From positions 124,001 to 188,000 of the forward strand of contig JAJIRX010000742.1 of assembly GCA_023853785.1 (NCBI GenBank): a stretch of DNA of 64,000 bases, written 5' to 3'. The notes under the pieces were generated by a model. The model did no database searches. It had not been told where the DNA came from and saw only the letters and a list, made by a program, of their open reading frames with translations. Below, piece after piece: positions 47,843 to 60,481 of the stretch. Both the position numbers and the translations under genes were made by a program. Position 1 is the stretch's first letter; the number at the start of each line of letters is the position of its first letter. Origin of the DNA: Psilocybe azurescens (taxonomy: Eukaryota; Basidiomycota; Agaricomycetes; Agaricales; Agrocybaceae).

Positions 47843-48921
47843 GATGCATCTTCTCTGTGAGATGTGTTGGGGTACTAGGCCTATATACATCTAGCGAGTG
47901 GTAGTTTGTTACGGCTGAGGATCCAGCGACATAAGTACACATCTTGATATTCGTAAACAGTATTTCATGAGAAGAATACCATCTGAATTGCATGACCAAT
48001 TCCTTCCTTCTTTATAGCGTTTTGAAAACTAAATGTGGCAACGGTGGTCCCTTTTAGGAAATGAGGTCGCCATATTTGATCAGTCGGAGTTGAATCATCA
48101 ATGCATCAGCCGTCAACGAACAGTCCTCCGTAAGAATGTTGCGCAAATAAACCGTACAATTATTCTTCGAAGAATAGGTCGGATCTTTATTCTTAGTCCC
48201 GCCCATGCATACCATATTTGATGGCCATATTGGCACGCTCGGGGAAGAAATAAATCAACATCAGATGGGATATAAGTTCAATCAGTGGGTTGTCTTCAGA
48301 CTTCCAGTAGAGTGACATCACAGTCTCTAGGAAATGCACGTAGTTATCTGCACCCATGATCCTCAGGGAGAATATGATAGGTCCTTACGTTAAGGAGGTG
48401 GCTAAATAATAAATCAGTTGCCATCGCCTGCAGCTCCTCGGCGAGTAGCGACGAAGTCAAGACTGAGCAGCACCATCCCCCGTATGCACAGCTGCAGTGT
48501 CAACCACGGAACAGCCGAGCAAGCTCCGAAGACGTTATGCGTATAGATAATCCTGCAATTGCGGTTTTGGAAAGCTTTACTGTATGTGAGTATTAAAAAT
48601 TATTCGTCCAAAATCGACGCGACTCTCGGCAATGATCTCCACCCAGTAATGGAAACATCTCGCTGAGGCTTAGTGGAAAGGTTATTATAGTCGCATATGT
48701 CGAAAGCAACGCAGATTCTAGCATAACTTTAGCGTCTTATTTGGACAAAATGAACAAGCCCAGACAACACCGTCTTACTATTCAATGACAGCGGATGCTG
48801 AGGATTGACGCGGTTTCACATTCCTGTTTATTTGCAGCACATAATCTTGAGTACGACCGTAACTCGCGACGAGGTCCTGATCGGAAAATTGAATCCATAA
48901 AAGATTTTGTCGAAATATCGT
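47843..48921. other. Intergenic, no gene seen
   Basis: No recognisable coding region between H6 and the MYND gene. Short open frames on both strands lack support. Confidence 0.4.
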
Positions 48922-50281
48922 CTACCACAGGGGGTCCTCCTCCGGCGCTCGATCGATGCAAAGGTCAAACTGGTAATCGCCCGTCCGCCTCATCCACCTA
49001 TAAAATTTTAACTTGGATCCCATCATTGTTTGCGCTTCTGCGAACAACTCCGGATTCGAACTCCTCTTCCAAAAGAAACGGAAGCTTCTGGTCCTGTCGT
49101 AGATCAACATATCCGGGGCATTAGTTCCCTGATCGTCATAGGTGAGGGCTACCTGGAACTTGGCAAGAAAGATTTTCCCGCCATGGACGTCGGGAGGGAT
49201 TCCGTTATTTGATGGGCTCATCCCAGCAGTGTAAGGATCATGTGTAGATTCAAGACGGTTGACTATCGAGCTGAGTTGAGGCGCCACGACGTTCGGTTCG
49301 TGTACTGTGATGGCATGCCAAGTTCCGCCCTTGATCGATTTGCAAGTTTTCTTATGGGTCTTCCAATGCGCCCGTTGACAGTCTGCAAAGCAACAAATAC
49401 TGAACATTTCTTTGAACGTCAAGGTTTCCAACAACGCACCTTTGCTGCAGTACACAACCGACATGCACTGCATACAGCGACTCGTATTCTTCTTCCCGCA
49501 AACCTCACACCCAGGATCATTAGTAAGTTTTCCCAGATTGCGCATTGCAATAGGGCAGAGTGGGAGGACGAATGAAGGATGAAAGCCCCCTCAGCATTAA
49601 ATTCGGTTGCGTTGGCTTTCGGATCGAGCTTTTTGGTGTTTTTCCGGAAGAGTCTCAAGAGTGTACGTCTCTCGAGATCGCTGATCCGAGAGTTTATATG
49701 TGTTTTGTCGATAGGTATATCATCCTTGAGATTCCATATCGACGTGCTAGGTGTGGGGATAAGTTCTTTGTAAACGAAAAAAAAAGGGGAACTTTGTTTT
49801 TGAACGAAAGACATCTATAATCTGTCGCGGTGTAAGTAAGAGTCTTTATGAAAGAAACCGTTCTACATACCCGGATGGATATACCTGGCTTGTCTCCGTC
49901 GGTCACGAAAAATATATCTCTAATTCCAACATCACATGCATGCGCCATCAGCAAAATGCTTTGACGCATCTCTTTAAACGTCTCCTCCTTGGACGACAGG
50001 TGTCCTTTCTTTGGCTGAGACATAACTCCTGCCAAAGCTTCGGTCAAGTTCCCTCGCTGCGTGGCTTCAAATAATGACTGCCGCGAAAACCATTTCGGAA
50101 GAGATGAAAGATTTATGGGAGTGTTTTCGATGACATCCGAGAACTCCTGCGAAGTATTCAGAGCCTGTCCGAATCTTCTGTTTAGTTCTTCGGTGGGCAG
50201 TTTGTTGTCCTTGGGGAGGACAATTCCCATGGAAGAAAGAAGAATCTGAAGCTCGTCTCGAGATATATTGTTGGATGACAT
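48922..50281 (-). CDS. MYND zinc-finger protein 1
   Basis: Three or more exons. The N-terminal part (50281 to about 49873, MSSNNISRDELQ start) contains an ankyrin-like ATQRGNLTEALAG helix pair and no named domain. The middle exon (to about 49525) is Lys/Arg-rich. Then comes a full MYND finger: CEVCGKKNTSRCMQC, YCSK, an intron, DCQRAHWKTHKKTC, with all eight metal ligands. The C-terminal ~170 residues (GGKIFLAKFQ, LIYDRTRSFRFFWKR, YRWMRR, EEDPLW) recur in the paralogue at 63492. The frame slips by one base at the A4 run near 49525, between WEN and TNDPGCEVC, with no splice sites to explain it. MYND fingers bind Pro-rich partner peptides; the function here is unknown. Confidence 0.75.
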
Positions 50282-50637
50282 TTCACGTGCATAAGAAATA
50301 AGATAAGTTGTCGTCGTTGTATTTGAACAAAAGGCTGTCGGAGGTTGGCCAAGTCCGAAGGTAATAATTTGGTCCGCATGTTTGACCCGGGCGCTCCGGT
50401 TAAATAACAGACAGGTAGGGTTAGGGCTGGTTAGGTTGGGAGATGTGTGACCACACTAGTTATCTAATCTTTTCTCTAATCTTATCTTTCCATCTCTAGC
50501 CAAAAGAGCCCTTTTGCAAAAAGATGCAACTATTGGTTCAGACGTGAATAACAAGCATTGCCAAGCTTTATCCACATCCAATCCAGATTCCACATCTCTT
50601 CTTTTGCTCTTGCTACCAACCAACCACGACGTACCCA

Positions 50638-52159
50638 ATGTCCCACAACAGAAATGACTCCTTACAGTCTAATGCTTCAACATTGTCTACTCTTACGTCT
50701 TGTTCTTCGGAAAGTTCAGTCGAACTTTACGAGGAAAAACTCAAGCCAAGTATTGACGCACTCAAACTTGAAGAGAGCGATGCCCCAATTCAGGAACTCG
50801 CCGATAAAGCAGAGACGATAATCAAGGAAAAGTTCGCGTCTCACCCAAGCAGTATCTACAAATATAAGAAGGATTTCAAAGAAATATCTGTGGGGCTCGA
50901 TAAAATCATGCTCGCTATGCTTGCTTGTGCTGACGAAGGCGGAGGCGAGAGTGGAAAGCGATATGTGGCATGCGCCATTTTGGCGTGTTCCAAACAGAAG
51001 GACAAGATGGAGGCACTTCAAGCTCTCGGTACCACATGGCTTACTCATCTTCTGTTCGTCTGTCAGTCCTGCTGGCATTTCCTGATCACTGGAACGGAAT
51101 CTGACATTTCTTTTTAGTTAAAACAACCAGGGGTCACGGAAACCAACCCAATGAAACTCCTGGCATGGCGACCCCGACCATTGACGAAACAACAACCCAT
51201 CTTCGAGAAGGAGTGAGTAACAGGGCAAAATCATTCCGCAGCGATGTACGTGGGTGTCCTCTGACCCAAATATTGCTTTGTTTGACCGCCCCTCAAGGTA
51301 CTGCTGCGAGACGGATATACATGTGTCTTAACAGGGTTTGAAGACGAGTCACACCCTCAGTCATCATATGATACACCTAGAGTTCGATTGAACGGCGCTC
51401 ACATACTTAGTAGGGCGATCTGTCAATTTGATGACTCCAAATCTGTGAGTCACCCCACCATTCGAACCAAGGTATTTGTTAGCCAAACGTTGTTTATCAA
51501 TTACACGCAGCAGTGCAATTCCGCTGTGACAACATTTGATATATTAGTCAATTTTACTCGTATTCCAGTCAAGAATCTCGAGGAATTGCATGAAAGGATA
51601 GACGACGCCGACAACGGCATTATCCTGGAACACAATGCACAGGACGGGTTTGATAATTTTGAGTGGTGCTTGAAGCAAACAGAGGTGAGGAGTATGAAAC
51701 TTGGTTGATTCCATTGAGTTGACAACGCATCTAGACGGAGCATGTGTACGACCTGAAGGTCTTTACAGGCGGAGGAATACTGAAAAAACCTGAAAACAAT
51801 CGTATCACATTCAGAGACCGCAGCAATGATTTTCCCTCCAGCTCTACCCGCAAGAGGACCGTTTTGATTTGCCTAACCCTCTATATATTCACATTCATGC
51901 CACCATAGCCGGAGTTTTGAATATGAGTGGTGCGGGGAAATTTTTCGACGAGCTCTTATACATGTATAAAGATGAAGAGGGCAATGTTCCCCCTGTGCGA
52001 TCCTGGCCAGAGCTAGAGGATGTGATGGAAAAACAATTATTGAAGGAATCTATTACCAAGCAATTTGAGTTGGTCAAGGTGGTATATGAACAAGAGTCTA
52101 AAATATTATATGAGGCGCCGATAACAAGAAGCAAAATATTAAAAGACGACGGTGAATGA
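50638..52159 (+). CDS. HNH-nuclease-domain protein
   Basis: Exons 50638-51061, 51118-51245, 51298-51444, 51511-51684 and 51735-52159. The N-terminal half is helical and charged with no known domain. The third and fourth exons carry an HNH_2-type core: LLRDGYTCVLTG (metal-site cysteine), LNGAHILSRAI (the AHI motif), NGIILEHNAQDGFDNFEW. The C-terminal part (LPNPLYIHIHATIAGVL, SGAGKFFDELL) is the tail seen after such domains in many agaricomycete proteins. The last exon needs a one-base frame change at the TTTTCCC run (about 51829-51835), and no intron fits. Such genes are lineage-expanded in mushrooms; cellular role unknown. Confidence 0.75.
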
Positions 52160-52277
52160 TGTACAGTAGAACGGCGCTAATAGTAGGTGCATTCCAGGCA
52201 CCAAGAAGATAACATACATAAGTAAACGCCGATCAGCCAAAGAGTCGCACCCACTGGAACCCTCACCTGAGGATCAT

Positions 52278-53279
52278 CTACTCGACATCGCGCCATGGTC
52301 TATCCACATTAGCGTCCAAATCCTTGTCCACTTCAGCTAACGCGAGGCCCTCCATACGCCTCGCAAACTCATTCATATCAAGTGTCGCAGTCTGACGAAC
52401 AGCCTTATCCTACCCACCAGCCTCATCCACAGGAATATTAGGGTCCCATGTAATATCCGGGCCAGTCCATCCGCCTTGCAAGTATATGTAATTGAGGAAC
52501 GACCTCCAGAGCGGGTCGAGAGACAGAACCTGGGGGTCACCGACGATGATAAACAGCGCCTGGGCCCTCGTCACCGCAACTAGATGAGGCTTTTCGGTGA
52601 GAATGTGACGAAAGAGAGAAAGCGAGGACATACCATTGAAGCGTCGGGGATTGGCCACAAAGCCGAGGGTATGTTTCAAGTCGTACTCCACGAACTCCTT
52701 GCTGCTTCTAGCAGTGGTAATCAAGATGATCTTGCGTTCCTGTGTACATACAATGAATGGATAAGCCTCTCGTAATGGATGAGATTAACGGCTGACATAC
52801 CTGTCCTTGGAACTCTTCGACCGAGCCTATCTTGACATCGTCTGCGACATTTTGTAAAGCTGCCCTTAATTTGACGCATTGTGCGTGGTAAGGAGCGATG
52901 ATTCCAATGTCTTTATCAGCTGAATGGTTAGAGAGAAACTAAATCAGATTTGAAAGACACGAAATTGAAAGGAATACACAATACCTGTGCAGAAAGCCCG
53001 GTCAGATTTCAGCCTCTGCACATAACTTTTGATTTGTGTAATTTCATCAATGTTGAAAAAAGACGGAGACGATGCCTCCCGATCATCTTTCCCGGCAACG
53101 GCGTGGAAAACAACCGGGAATTTCTTTGAAGGCAGGTACGAAGAGTCCAAATACGCGTTGATAACGGACGACTGTGCACATTTCTGCAGTTCATTTTGAT
53201 GAAAGGTTTGATTTGGGAACTTCAGTATGGCGTCATGCGACCTGAAATTTTTGACAAGTTTGACAACATTTGGAGACAA
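52278..53279 (-). pseudogene. MOV10/SDE3-type RNA helicase, C-terminal remnant
   Basis: On the minus strand the C-terminal half of a superfamily-1 RNA helicase of the MOV10/SDE3/Armitage group is readable: VKLVKNFRSH (motif IV), DKDIGIIAPYHAQ (part of motif V region), GSVEEFQGQ, then RFN, an intron, VAVTRAQAL (motif VI) and the DPLWRSFLNYIY tail. There is no Walker A or DEAG motif; homology stops abruptly at about 53280 after a TAG. Near the C-terminus an in-frame TAG (52412-52410) interrupts an otherwise open tail that ends at 52278. Thus 5'-truncated and broken. The family acts in small-RNA silencing and transposon control. Confidence 0.8.
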
Positions 53280-53989
53280 AGTCTAATAAGCCGAAGACAT
53301 TGCTATTCGTTTCTGGAAAGATCTTCGAGAGGGAGCGATGAAAGCTGCCCCTGGAACTGCGGTAGGGATAAATGATATCGTTCGCGTGGAATGGCCTCTC
53401 GCATTAATCCTTACACGCAAAGTATGAAATAGCTATTACTTTTCAGCTACTTATCAATATCAATTGGTGCGGGGCTAGTAACCCTCATGCTTGGTGTCCT
53501 TGGCAATTTTTTGTGTCCGTATAAGAAGGAATTCAATCATTGACTAACTCGTTTTACCTACGATCGTTGAACACTCTTGATTACTGGTCTCTGGACATGC
53601 GCAACACCTATTTATTTCGCTCACTTTGTGTGTGCGCCATTAGCTTTCGGACTCGTGCGCATTGTCGAACATAATCTGCCTGTTCTGAGAATTATCATTG
53701 ACTCGTTCATCCACCCATAGTTTTCGCTGCCGCAGTAGCGACTGTCTATGGTCCTAAGCTTGACACTGATATGTTTCAAGAGGCTGGCACCAGCCGCATC
53801 TCACCTCTGACGACCCTCGAAAACGGCATGACTCGATATGAGGTGGAAATGATCCGTAGTCTTTTTGCATACAAAGGCGACGACGACAAATTCAAACAGT
53901 TCTCAGCACTCCTATAACCAGAACCTGTGCGCTCAATGCTCATTCACGACTTGCCCATATATTCTAAATGGTCCATATTTTAGTCATCC

Positions 53990-54334
53990 ATGAGCAAGAC
54001 GCCTCGCGAATGTACATCAGCTACTGCCGAAGTCTCAGGTGGCGTTGAGGTGCTCACGCTGCAGATTGAAACGGACTGCAGCATGGATCTGGAGAACATG
54101 GCAGCCGATTGCGTATCAAAAGACCTCGACTTCGTCGCAGACACGATAGACGGTGTGACTCGGACGACCTCGTACATCGCTGGGACGTACACTTATCCTA
54201 TGCGCCTCGTCCCTTTGGCGACATTCACGGCTGAAAGCACTAGTGGCAGCAGTGGGAACTTCTTGCCTGGGAGCACGCATACCGTGCTGCTAGTAGGTTC
54301 AGCCTCGCTGTTGTCATTTTTGATCGCCTTGTAG
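53990..54334 (+). CDS. Possible GPI-anchored protein, 5'-truncated
   Basis: An open frame of 114 residues from ATG 53990. Its C-terminus has a Ser/Gly-rich segment, a small-residue site and a hydrophobic tail (VLLVGSASLLSFLIAL), as in GPI-anchor signals. There is no N-terminal signal peptide. Protein-like sequence at about 53710-53920 (VYGPKLDTDMFQEAG onward) lies upstream but ends in a stop, so both may be parts of one broken gene. I do not recognise the family. Confidence 0.35.
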   Translation: MSKTPRECTSATAEVSGGVEVLTLQIETDCSMDLENMAADCVSKDLDFVADTIDGVTRTTSYIAGTYTYPMRLVPLATFTAESTSGSSGNFLPGSTHTVLLVGSASLLSFLIAL

Positions 54335-55664
54335 ATTTATATAACATGAGGATCTATACACTCAACTTTCCTCCTGTGCTGTCTATTCTTGTCTGCCTGA
54401 AGATATTCATCCTCCTCACATTCTAGCAAAATAAATCAAGAAAACTGCAGGCTTTAGAAACGGATTTCTTCATGGCATACGACCAGAGCTGGCTAGGAAG
54501 CTTGCTTAGGTACACTCATGTCTATGTCAACATTACTGCCCTACTGACCTTACAATTTCTGTAGGGACACCGGAGGAAATATTGTTTGTATAGTCTTGGA
54601 AGGTGCATTGAAGGGCAGTAAAGGCCGCCTTCGGTACTGGTATTACAAAGAGAAGGTATACTTACAAGGAAAGTATGTACTCAAGTAGTTACATCTCTGC
54701 GCTCGCGACAGACAATTTTTACGTACACTAAAGATCGTAGTTTCAGTGTTTACGGTGGCTCTGTTCTCTGTCAACCTTCACTATCGCGACTCGCGGGGCT
54801 CATAAATACGCGAATTTCTCATGAGTCGCATCTAAAATTTTCTTGGCATATCAACAAAAGTTCCATTACATGTATAAGTAAAAGAAAGACTGGAAGTCTG
54901 AAAGAGAGAGATAGACAAGGATAAGTGCCGTCGTTACTCACTCTCACTGATACTCTACATCAATCTACACCTCGCCATGTCGCAATCGACTTGTTACAAG
55001 GAGTGTGCGCCCTACGTGCTCATTTCAGTCTGGTGTGTACTTAAAGTTACATCAAGTAATCTGATTTTTGGCAGGGTGTCGTGCTAATCATCCATCCATA
55101 GTCATCGCTGGTCCGGTAGGACGGTTTATTATATCCAGGAAAAACCCGCTTCGCCTCGAAGCTTCTAATCCCTCGATCTCTATATATTGCCTTGGTTGTC
55201 TACCTGGGGGAACAAGGATACTTTTTCGTGGATACCGTGCAGACCACGTTCGAGGGAGACATCCGAAATTATACCCTGGCCGATTCCGTCAAGCCTTCAA
55301 ACTTGAAACTCCACCATTTTGCATTACTTGTCACAGAGATGTAATAATACACAGTTCAAATGTTAAATCGATACGAAGTTCAACCCCGCGTACTGGTCGC
55401 AGGCCTCATCATGCGTGTCGTTGCAGGTGCCATGGGAAGTGGAATCTCCGAATCCGCTGCTTTGGATAGCAGTTGATCAACAAGTTGGTCTACTCAATTT
55501 ACCCCTTTCGATCTAACTCTGACTGTGGTCTATCCAGGACAGGCACTCCACCACGAGAACCTTCACAATCGAAAGGCAAAATATAGAACACGCTGAATAT
55601 GTTCATTCGTAAATGTCCAATGTTTACATTTACTGGTACATGTCTCATGAAAGATCTATCGACT
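54335..55664. other. Intergenic, no gene seen
   Basis: No supported gene. The open frame at 55068-55469 has an unlikely composition and no splice context. Confidence 0.4.
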
Positions 55665-57813
55665 CTAAAATCCAACGCCGTATTTTTTCCAAAACGCGTC
55701 GTATTCCTGTCGACTTGTCCCTCCAGTCCTCCAGCACTCGGCAAATTGGGCCTTGATGGCCTGAACATTTTTTCTCATTCTTTGCCCCTTTTCGCCTCGA
55801 CAAAGGTCCAAAATTTCTCTGAGCTCTTTCCCAACAGCCTCCCGTGTTCCTTGGGCCCTGCGTCCATTTCGTAACAAAGGTTTCATGCCCTCTTCTCCAA
55901 GTCGCACTTCGATCAATTCGACCCCGACTTTTAGAATCGCCTCGATTTGATGGGCAGCAGCTGGCTGATCAGCGCCGGAGGGCCAGCATATCCTGCGTTA
56001 CCACAGTCAGTTAAGTGAATTTCTTAAAAGCTTAAACACCAGCCTCACATGGGTGTTCCAGCTCCGAGGGCTTCCAGAACGCTATTCTGTCCGCAATGAG
56101 TTATAAACCATCCGGTAGCCTATAAATATAATATCTTGATTAGATTTCCGACTGGATAAGGTTGTGAAGCCTGAAAAACATACTGAATGGTTCAAGATAT
56201 ATTGTTGTGGAAGCCATTTGGAGATTAGACCGAGTCCCGACGACTCTACTCTCGTTTTCAACTCGTCTGAAAGCTTGGCGATTGGTGAAGCGTATGCGAA
56301 GATCTGAATAATAAAACAGATTCAATAACAGATTGCAAGACCAACTTATAGCTTGGTCTTAAAAATGGGAATTTCTTCTCTATCAGAGTTTCGATGACCT
56401 CCTCGATATATTCGTGCCTTTGTGGCCAGTGAATCGTGCCAAACGAGATCTAAGTAGCCCCTGATCAGCGTTTTTCATGGCGATTGATCTATTTATAGGA
56501 CTCACGAAGACGACTGAATTTTCCCCATATTCTGCTTGCGCTTTCTCGAGAAAGACTTCAGTTTCAGAGGAACCACGGGAAGTATCCGCTACGAGTCCAT
56601 CTCGGGATGGAAGTAAGGGACCAACGACATAAACCTCTTTGTTGATTTCCGCGTGCCAGGACTTCAGTGCCTCTATTGACTGTTTCTCGAAGGCGTATGC
56701 AGTTACGAGGAAAGCTCCGTCTGTTTGCCTCATCCCTCTTTGGTTATTGAATAAGTGATTTGAATGTGTTGACAGGCTCAGTTGCTCACTGATATTGCAT
56801 ATTCAAAATTGGAGACATGTTAGATTGGAAGGGGGGCTACGCATACGGCTTCAAGGTGAATCTTCGCGCATAGCTTGAAAGGTGCCAGAAATCATACCGG
56901 TTGAGGCATGAACTCCCAGTCGTACATATCCGGGACTCCAGGGATTTTAATGATTTTTCCTTCCGTGTGAGTGAGAATCTTGAAAGTGCGATCACTTAAC
57001 ATGTTTTCGATAGTCTATGTACTGCAGGATGCTCACCGAATCTCCAATTTCCTTGGTTGTGACTCCCCTGTGAGCAGCTTCCGCTTCAATCTTTGCAGTA
57101 ATATCGTCCAGACCGCCGTAATGCTCGGGACCAAATACTCGAATAATAGTTGCTGCATGACCTGTGAGCCAGGAAAATATTGGTACGCTGCTTCCAGAAA
57201 TGGCGCGTGTTGATGCTATTTGGGCGAGTGCAAGCGGCTATAATTATAATAGAAATAAGCGTTAAGAATATCCTAACGTTGGCAGTCATAGACACACATC
57301 GAGTATGACTGCTCGTGGAGCAGGAACAGCGTCGAAAACCGTTCCCGATGCCACACAGGTAATTGGTTTCTCCTCCGTGAGAGTCTGATAGGCAGTTGCA
57401 TACGTTTCTGCAAGCGGTTTAAAGAGGCTGAAAATATCTGTGGAAGTAGATTGGAAAGATGCCAGAATCCTGTACAATACAATATCAATGGCATCACTTG
57501 GTATACGATCAAATATAGAACCTAGGCGCACCTAATACGTTGACGAGTAATCTCAGATACATCGCTTCCGAGTTCAGCATCTACCTCTCCCTGACCTTTA
57601 TTTAAAAGATCGGGAGAGATGATGATGGTGATGACCGCACGATTGTGTTCTCTTACAAGGCGCGCTGCCAAAGTACAGAAGGATCGAACATGACCTAATG
57701 GAAATTGATTGATCAGTAGGAATCTATAGCTCTGCAGAACAGCGATAGCTACTCCATACTGGGAACGCGGTGAAGAGAAAATGGTTAATGTTACTGTCGA
57801 CAGTGGAAGACAT
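55665..57813 (-). CDS. UDP-glycosyltransferase 1 (GT1 family)
   Basis: Transfers a sugar from a UDP donor to a small hydrophobic acceptor; acceptor unknown. Starts MSSTVDSNINHFLFTAFP at 57813, stop TAG 55667-55665. About nine exons keep frame. Intron 1 splits the N-terminal catalytic-His region, read as WSHVRSF. Then TFDAV-like, GVPDMYDWEFMPQP, ISFGTIHWPQR, and the C-terminal donor-binding signature WLPQQYILNHSATGW, HCGQNSVLEAL, CWPSGADQPAAA. It ends with a charged helix (EGMKPLLRNGRRAQGT, REILDLCRG). The intron before ILTHTEGK uses a TTCAAG acceptor. Tandem with UGT 2 in the same orientation, 576 bp apart. Fungal UGTs of this type act in secondary metabolism or detoxification; which one is not shown. 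Confidence 0.85.
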
Positions 57814-58389
57814 TGAGAGAAAAGTGGATTGATACACTACAGATAGGGCACCCCCAAACGCCATACTATTTCTATTCGGCATTCCGCTGGGCATCGAGTC
57901 ATTCTTGAGTCATGCGTTGATTAGAATCCGTCAAAGTTGAACGGCAATAGCTTGCAAATTGACTAAGTATTACATAAGAAAGACCGTTTCTTAGGCGTTT
58001 CGCTTGCTTTTTAACCGAAAGTATTCCTGGATAAAATAAATTGATGCTCACGTCTGCTCAATGCGACCTACTTGAGACATGTGCGAGCTCCAGGGGTGAG
58101 CAAATCATAATGAGCTAACTTTCGGTATTCCCACCATTTTGTATGTACTATGTACTTGTTTGTTCTATTCCTCTTGAGGAGGAAAACAAAAGCTATCGTA
58201 ATGAAGCAAGACGCGGCTTGTCTATTAATAGAATTACTCCTGATTTTCTGTGTGATTTGTTTGAGACAGAAATAACACTTCATATGGGGATGAGAAATTC
58301 TAAAATTATTTTACAGGAAACTAGTTTCGGACCTTCTTTTGGACTTTACTAAAAATTTCGAGCCTCACTGACCATTCACCATCTCCTCA
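57814..58389. other. Spacer between the two glycosyltransferase genes
   Basis: Promoter region of UGT 1 and 3' region of UGT 2. AT-rich; no further gene is supported. Confidence 0.4.
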
Positions 58390-60481
58390 TTAGCAGATAT
58401 CAAGTCTGTACTTCTCACAGAAGGCATGAAGCTCGGTTCTGCTAGATCCATTGGACTCCCACGCGTGGTCTAACTTGGCCTCTACTATATTCTCCACATT
58501 CCTTCGAAGCTCCTTTCCTTTGGCACCGCGGCAAGCATCGATGACCTCCCTGATTTCTGAACCTACTGCTTCCCCTGTTCCTTGGGCCATTCTCCCGGAC
58601 CTCAGTAGGGATTTCAGTCCCCTCTCTCCGGTTCTGACTTCGATTAGTTCGAAGGCCTTGAGATTCACAGAAAGATGTGCAGCTGCAGCTGGTTGGTCAG
58701 CTTCGAAAGGCCAACATATCCTGTTAATTCATATCAGTACTCGATTTCACTGTCGCGTGTATAGTGAGTCTTTACATAGGAATACCGCTTCCGGGACCCT
58801 CCATGACACTGTTGTGCCCACAATGCGTTATGAACCATCCCGTTGCCTTTGGTAAATCCATGGGTCGTGAGTGGCACGGAATCCCTCGTACATATATAAA
58901 ACACGTACTGGGTGATTGAGGATGTACTGCTGAGGAACCCATTTTGAAACAAGACCAATTCCAGAGTCATTTATCTTTAGAATCAACTCATCCAAAATAT
59001 TAGCAATGGGTGAGGCATGGCAGATGATCTGAAGTGAACGGTGCTATCAGTGAATACGGTTTCTAAAATATGTAAGTGGAAGGGAATTTGACATACAAAA
59101 GGGAATTTTTTTCAATCAAACCTTCTATGACTTCATCAATATAACCCTGATTTGTAGGCCAGAATACGGTTCCGAACGATAACTAAGCGCCGTTCAGTAG
59201 GTGCACGCAGTGATCAAATGAAGGGAAGAATATATTGATAGAACCCACCAGGACGAGCGATTTCTCCCCGTGCTTTTCGATAATCTTATTGAGAAATTCT
59301 TCAGATTCAGCTGATCCAGTTGCGCCGCTTCTAGCATGGATATACTCGGGGGGAACCAAGGGCTCCATTACATAGCAGCTTTGATTCCTTTTAGACAACC
59401 AAGGCTTGAGAGCGTTGATAGCGACCTCCTCAGCAGCATACCCAGAGGTGACGAAAGCCGCGTCGCACTCCAGAATACCCCTATAGCGCGTTAAGTTACT
59501 ATGTGCAATGTGCAATGTATGATTAATGACACTGACTGGTGAGCCATTTTGACGATAGCAGAAGTATTGATCTCGAAAGGAACCTAGTAAAGTGTATTAA
59601 AAACTAAAACCAATGCTGGCCCAGGACTTCTTACCTGTTGAGGGAAGAACTCGCAGTCGTACATGTCAGGAAGTCCAGGGACCCTGATGATTGTTCCGTT
59701 GGTAGTACCGTAGTGCTTAGAGTGAGTATGTTCAGCAGTCTAGAACTATTAAATACAACTCTTAAAGGCGCTCACTTTATTAGCGTCTGATTCCATGCCG
59801 GGAGCAAATAGCTGCATAGCGGATGATACATGTCCTGTTATCCAAGAAATAATCGGTATTGATTTTCCGGTAATAAAGCGTGTTGCCTCAATGAGCGGAT
59901 ATGCAACGAGCTATGCACCGGAAGTAGAATGTGTGAGGGGGTGTACTTCTGATAACCGGCTAATGAAACTCACATCAAGAATGAGTACACTAGGAGCTGG
60001 AACAGCCTCAAATTTCGCTCCAGTTAAGGAACATGAGACAGGCTTCCCTTGTAAAAGGCTCTGATATACTGCCGGCTATGTTTCAACATGAGACGGGAAG
60101 ACGACGAAAGGGTCGTCCGAGTCCGACTGGAATGAGGAGAACACCCTGCGATAACATCAATCAGGCATGAACTTAGAACTAATATCTCGGCAGTGATTAG
60201 TCGTACCTAATACGCTTTCGAGTAGCATCAGATATTTCACCGTTAAACTCTGCGGATATTTCATATTGAGCCTTCTTGAGCAGTTTGGGCGCTAACAACA
60301 GGGTCACAACAACATTCTCGTTCTCCTTGACGAGACGCACTGCAAATATACAAAATGGTCTAATATGGCCTGAGGAATCGAAAATTAGCGATGACCCGTT
60401 TCAACTGATATAATAATTTTCACCCCAGCCTGGAAACGCTGAGAAGAGAATGTGAGTGATTTTCTTCGTGGGTGTCGACAT
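58390..60481 (-). CDS. UDP-glycosyltransferase 2 (GT1 family)
   Basis: Paralogue of UGT 1 with matching exon plan. Starts MSTPTKKITHILFSAFPGWG at 60481 and has the canonical WGHIRPF catalytic-His motif across intron 1. Later blocks: VPGLPDMYDCEFFPQQ, LSFGTVFWP, then the donor-binding signature WVPQQYILNHPVTGW, HCGHNSVMEGPGSG, CWPFEADQPAAA, and the closing helix GLKSLLRSGRMAQGTGEAV to TAA 58392-58390. In the signature it has GPGSG where UGT 1 has ALGAG. No secretion signal or C-terminal membrane segment is seen, unlike animal UGTs. It is probably the ancestral-like copy, given its canonical active site. Confidence 0.86.

Noticed and set aside
55068..55469. Open frame of 133 residues
   Set aside because: Starts at a non-ATG codon; Arg/His/Cys-rich chance composition; nothing supports it as a gene.
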